Below are positions 62,961 to 64,000 of a stretch of 64,000 nt of DNA, piece after piece. The stretch is taken from NCBI RefSeq assembly GCF_000512205.2, contig NZ_CP006644.1, positions 6,050,001 to 6,114,000 on the forward strand, in the 5' to 3' direction. The notes under the pieces are model-generated. The model had not been told where the DNA came from. It was given only the letters and a program-made list of their open reading frames with translations, and did not search any database. Position 1 is the stretch's first letter; every line of letters begins with the position of its first letter. The stretch is from Sphingomonas sanxanigenens DSM 19645 = NX02 (GTDB taxonomy: Bacteria; Pseudomonadota; Alphaproteobacteria; Sphingomonadales; Sphingomonadaceae). The position numbers were made by a program, and so were the translations under genes.

Positions 62961-63965
62961 ATGCAGCGGGGGCGAAAAGCAGAAGACGACGACGCGTTCC
63001 GGCGTCGGGTCGATGCGGCGCGCGGACGCGTCGCGTTATCGGATGTAGTCGGTCGCTATACCAAGTTGTTGCGGGCCGGACGGGAGCTGGTCGGGCTCTG
63101 TCCATTCCACAAAGAGAAGTCACCGTCGTTTCGCGTCAACGACGCGAAGGCGACCTATTATTGCTTCGGCTGTGGGGCGTTTGGCGATGTCATCAAGTTC
63201 CTCGTCAAGAAAGCAGGGCTGTCGTTCATGGACGCGCTCCGCGACATCGAGGGCGGCACGTATCCCGAGGTCGACCCGGTGGAGCGGGCGCGCCGCGCGG
63301 AAGAGGACGCGGCCGAACGCGAGGCGGCCATTGCGGAGGCGCGCCGGATCTGGGACGGTGCGTCGCCGGCGGCTGGGTCGCCCGCCGAGGTCTACGCGCG
63401 CAGCCGCGGCATTATCATGCCGCTGCCGCCGTCGATCCGCTTCACACGGGTCTATGCCTGGATCGATCGGGAGAACGGCGAAGTCGGTCCAGATCTGCCG
63501 GCGCTGATCGGTGCCGTGACGGACGGCGCCGGCGAGGTCATCGGCCTGCAGCGCATCTTTCTTGCGAAGGGTGGGCGCGCGAAGGCCGGCATGAAGAAGC
63601 CCAAGAAGTCGCTGGGCCGCATACGCGGCGGGGCGCTGCGGCTCGATGCGACTCTTGTGGCGAACAGTGACCTCATTCTTGACGAGGTCATCATCACGGA
63701 AGGCCCCGAGGACGGCTTGTCGCTGGCGCAGGAGATGCCTGACCGTCGTGTCTGGGTCGCGCTCGGCACCGCCATGATGCCGGAGGTGCAGTTCCCGCCT
63801 GAGGTCCGCTCGATTGTCATTGCCGGTCAGAATGACAAGGCCGGGCACGATGCGGTGAAGAAGGCTGGCGAGGCCCTTGTAGAGCGCGGGTTCGCCGTGC
63901 GCACCATGTTCCCGGCGCCCGAGTTCAAGGACTGGAACGACCAGCTTCGGGGCATCCGCAAATGA
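62961..63965 (+). CDS. CHC2 zinc-finger / Toprim DNA primase
   Basis: A 334-residue primase. The zinc finger ligands are C47, H50, C68 and C71 (LCPFHKEKSPSF; YYCFGCGAFGD), and a Toprim domain lies in the C-terminal half (EVIITEGPEDGLSLAQ, then SIVIAGQNDKAGHDA). It is shorter than DnaG and has no helicase domain, as in phage and plasmid replication modules. It should prime replication of the element. The next gene overlaps its stop (ATGA). Confidence 0.9.
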   Translation: MQRGRKAEDDDAFRRRVDAARGRVALSDVVGRYTKLLRAGRELVGLCPFHKEKSPSFRVNDAKATYYCFGCGAFGDVIKFLVKKAGLSFMDALRDIEGGTYPEVDPVERARRAEEDAAEREAAIAEARRIWDGASPAAGSPAEVYARSRGIIMPLPPSIRFTRVYAWIDRENGEVGPDLPALIGAVTDGAGEVIGLQRIFLAKGGRAKAGMKKPKKSLGRIRGGALRLDATLVANSDLILDEVIITEGPEDGLSLAQEMPDRRVWVALGTAMMPEVQFPPEVRSIVIAGQNDKAGHDAVKKAGEALVERGFAVRTMFPAPEFKDWNDQLRGIRK

Positions 63966-64000
63966 GCGGAGCCTTTGATGAAGAGATGGGGGGCGCCCTG
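63962..64000 (+). CDS. Start of a further gene, cut by the window edge
   Basis: An ATG at 63962 overlaps the primase stop (ATGA) and opens a frame of 13 codons (MSGAFDEEMGGAL) to the window end. From its place after a primase a replicative helicase is a fair guess, but nothing in the visible part shows this. Confidence 0.5.
   Translation, partial: MSGAFDEEMGGAL

Larger units (their letters stand above)
54705..64000. mobile_element. Integrated prophage-like element (left part; right end outside window)
   Basis: From the tRNA-Val 3' end onward the gene style changes: short overlapping genes of unknown function, a tyrosine recombinase at the boundary, an S24 repressor with flanking operators, a Cro-like protein and a primase. 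This is the layout of a temperate-phage immunity and early region or of a related integrative element. No structural phage genes or conjugation genes are in view, so the type is open. Confidence 0.85.

Overview
The window is a GC-rich chromosomal segment from an alphaproteobacterium, most likely a member of the Sphingomonadaceae (Sphingomonas or a close relative). The pointers are the rrn layout 23S-5S-tRNA-fMet, the GapR (DUF2312), DUF1244 and CpdR genes, a SapC-family protein, many four-base ATGA start/stop overlaps, and a very G+C-biased third codon position. This assignment is from gene content and protein style, not from a database search.

Layout: (1) 1-3289, the distal part of an rRNA operon (end of the 16S-23S spacer, complete 23S, 5S, initiator tRNA) closed by a strong terminator. 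(2) 3380-12000, mixed chromosomal genes: sulfotransferase, secreted alpha/beta hydrolase, glutaminase, LysR regulator and topoisomerase IV subunit A. (3) 12057-17326, a GGDEF/EAL protein, lptB, rpoN, rpsU and a membrane-anchored FKBP. (4) 17477-20658, a TSUP exporter with its TIGR02186-like partner, divergent from an SPFH / ribbon-helix-helix / small membrane protein operon. (5) 20716-26520, S1/P1 nuclease, isoaspartyl peptidase, ispG, an EamA transporter, a GNAT protein and ruvB. (6) 26664-34922, hflK-hflC-degP, the Mrp/ApbC ATPase, a CoA-binding protein, a CDF metal transporter and an APC permease. (7) 35015-44525, adenosine-kinase-like PfkB enzyme, M61 peptidase, ppa, an SMR transporter, ruvC-ruvA with yebC, gapR, DUF1244 and pyk. 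(8) 44613-54604, MarR-GNAT regulator, tgt, lipase-like hydrolase, DEAD-box helicase, FAD-linked oxidoreductase, SapC, cytochrome b561, N-formylglutamate amidohydrolase and cpdR.

(9) From the tRNA-Val(GAC) gene at 54658-54732 to the right edge lies the left part of an integrated, prophage-like element. A tyrosine recombinase abuts the tRNA and ends a leftward operon of twelve overlapping genes (61772 down to 54772). An S24-type repressor (61976-62572) sits between that operon and a rightward operon with a Cro-like protein and a CHC2/Toprim primase. Four copies of a TTAGCC-N5-GGCTAA operator flank the repressor gene on both sides, so one repressor appears to control both arms, as in lambdoid phages. 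The right end is outside the window.

The most interesting signals are: the operator set and the almost wholly uncharacterised leftward operon, including a 344-residue protein with two C-x-C-x5-H-x3-C knuckles between HTH-like segments; a probable small RNA at 53039-53140 with C-rich, anti-Shine-Dalgarno-like loops and its own promoter and terminator; a queuine tRNA-ribosyltransferase lacking the usual CxCxxC zinc site; and a ruvC gene whose only plausible start is CTG, translationally coupled to yebC. No gene-free stretch longer than about 300 bases occurs outside the rRNA genes; the longest gaps are 52968-53225 (the small RNA) and 61773-61975 (the phage-like control region).
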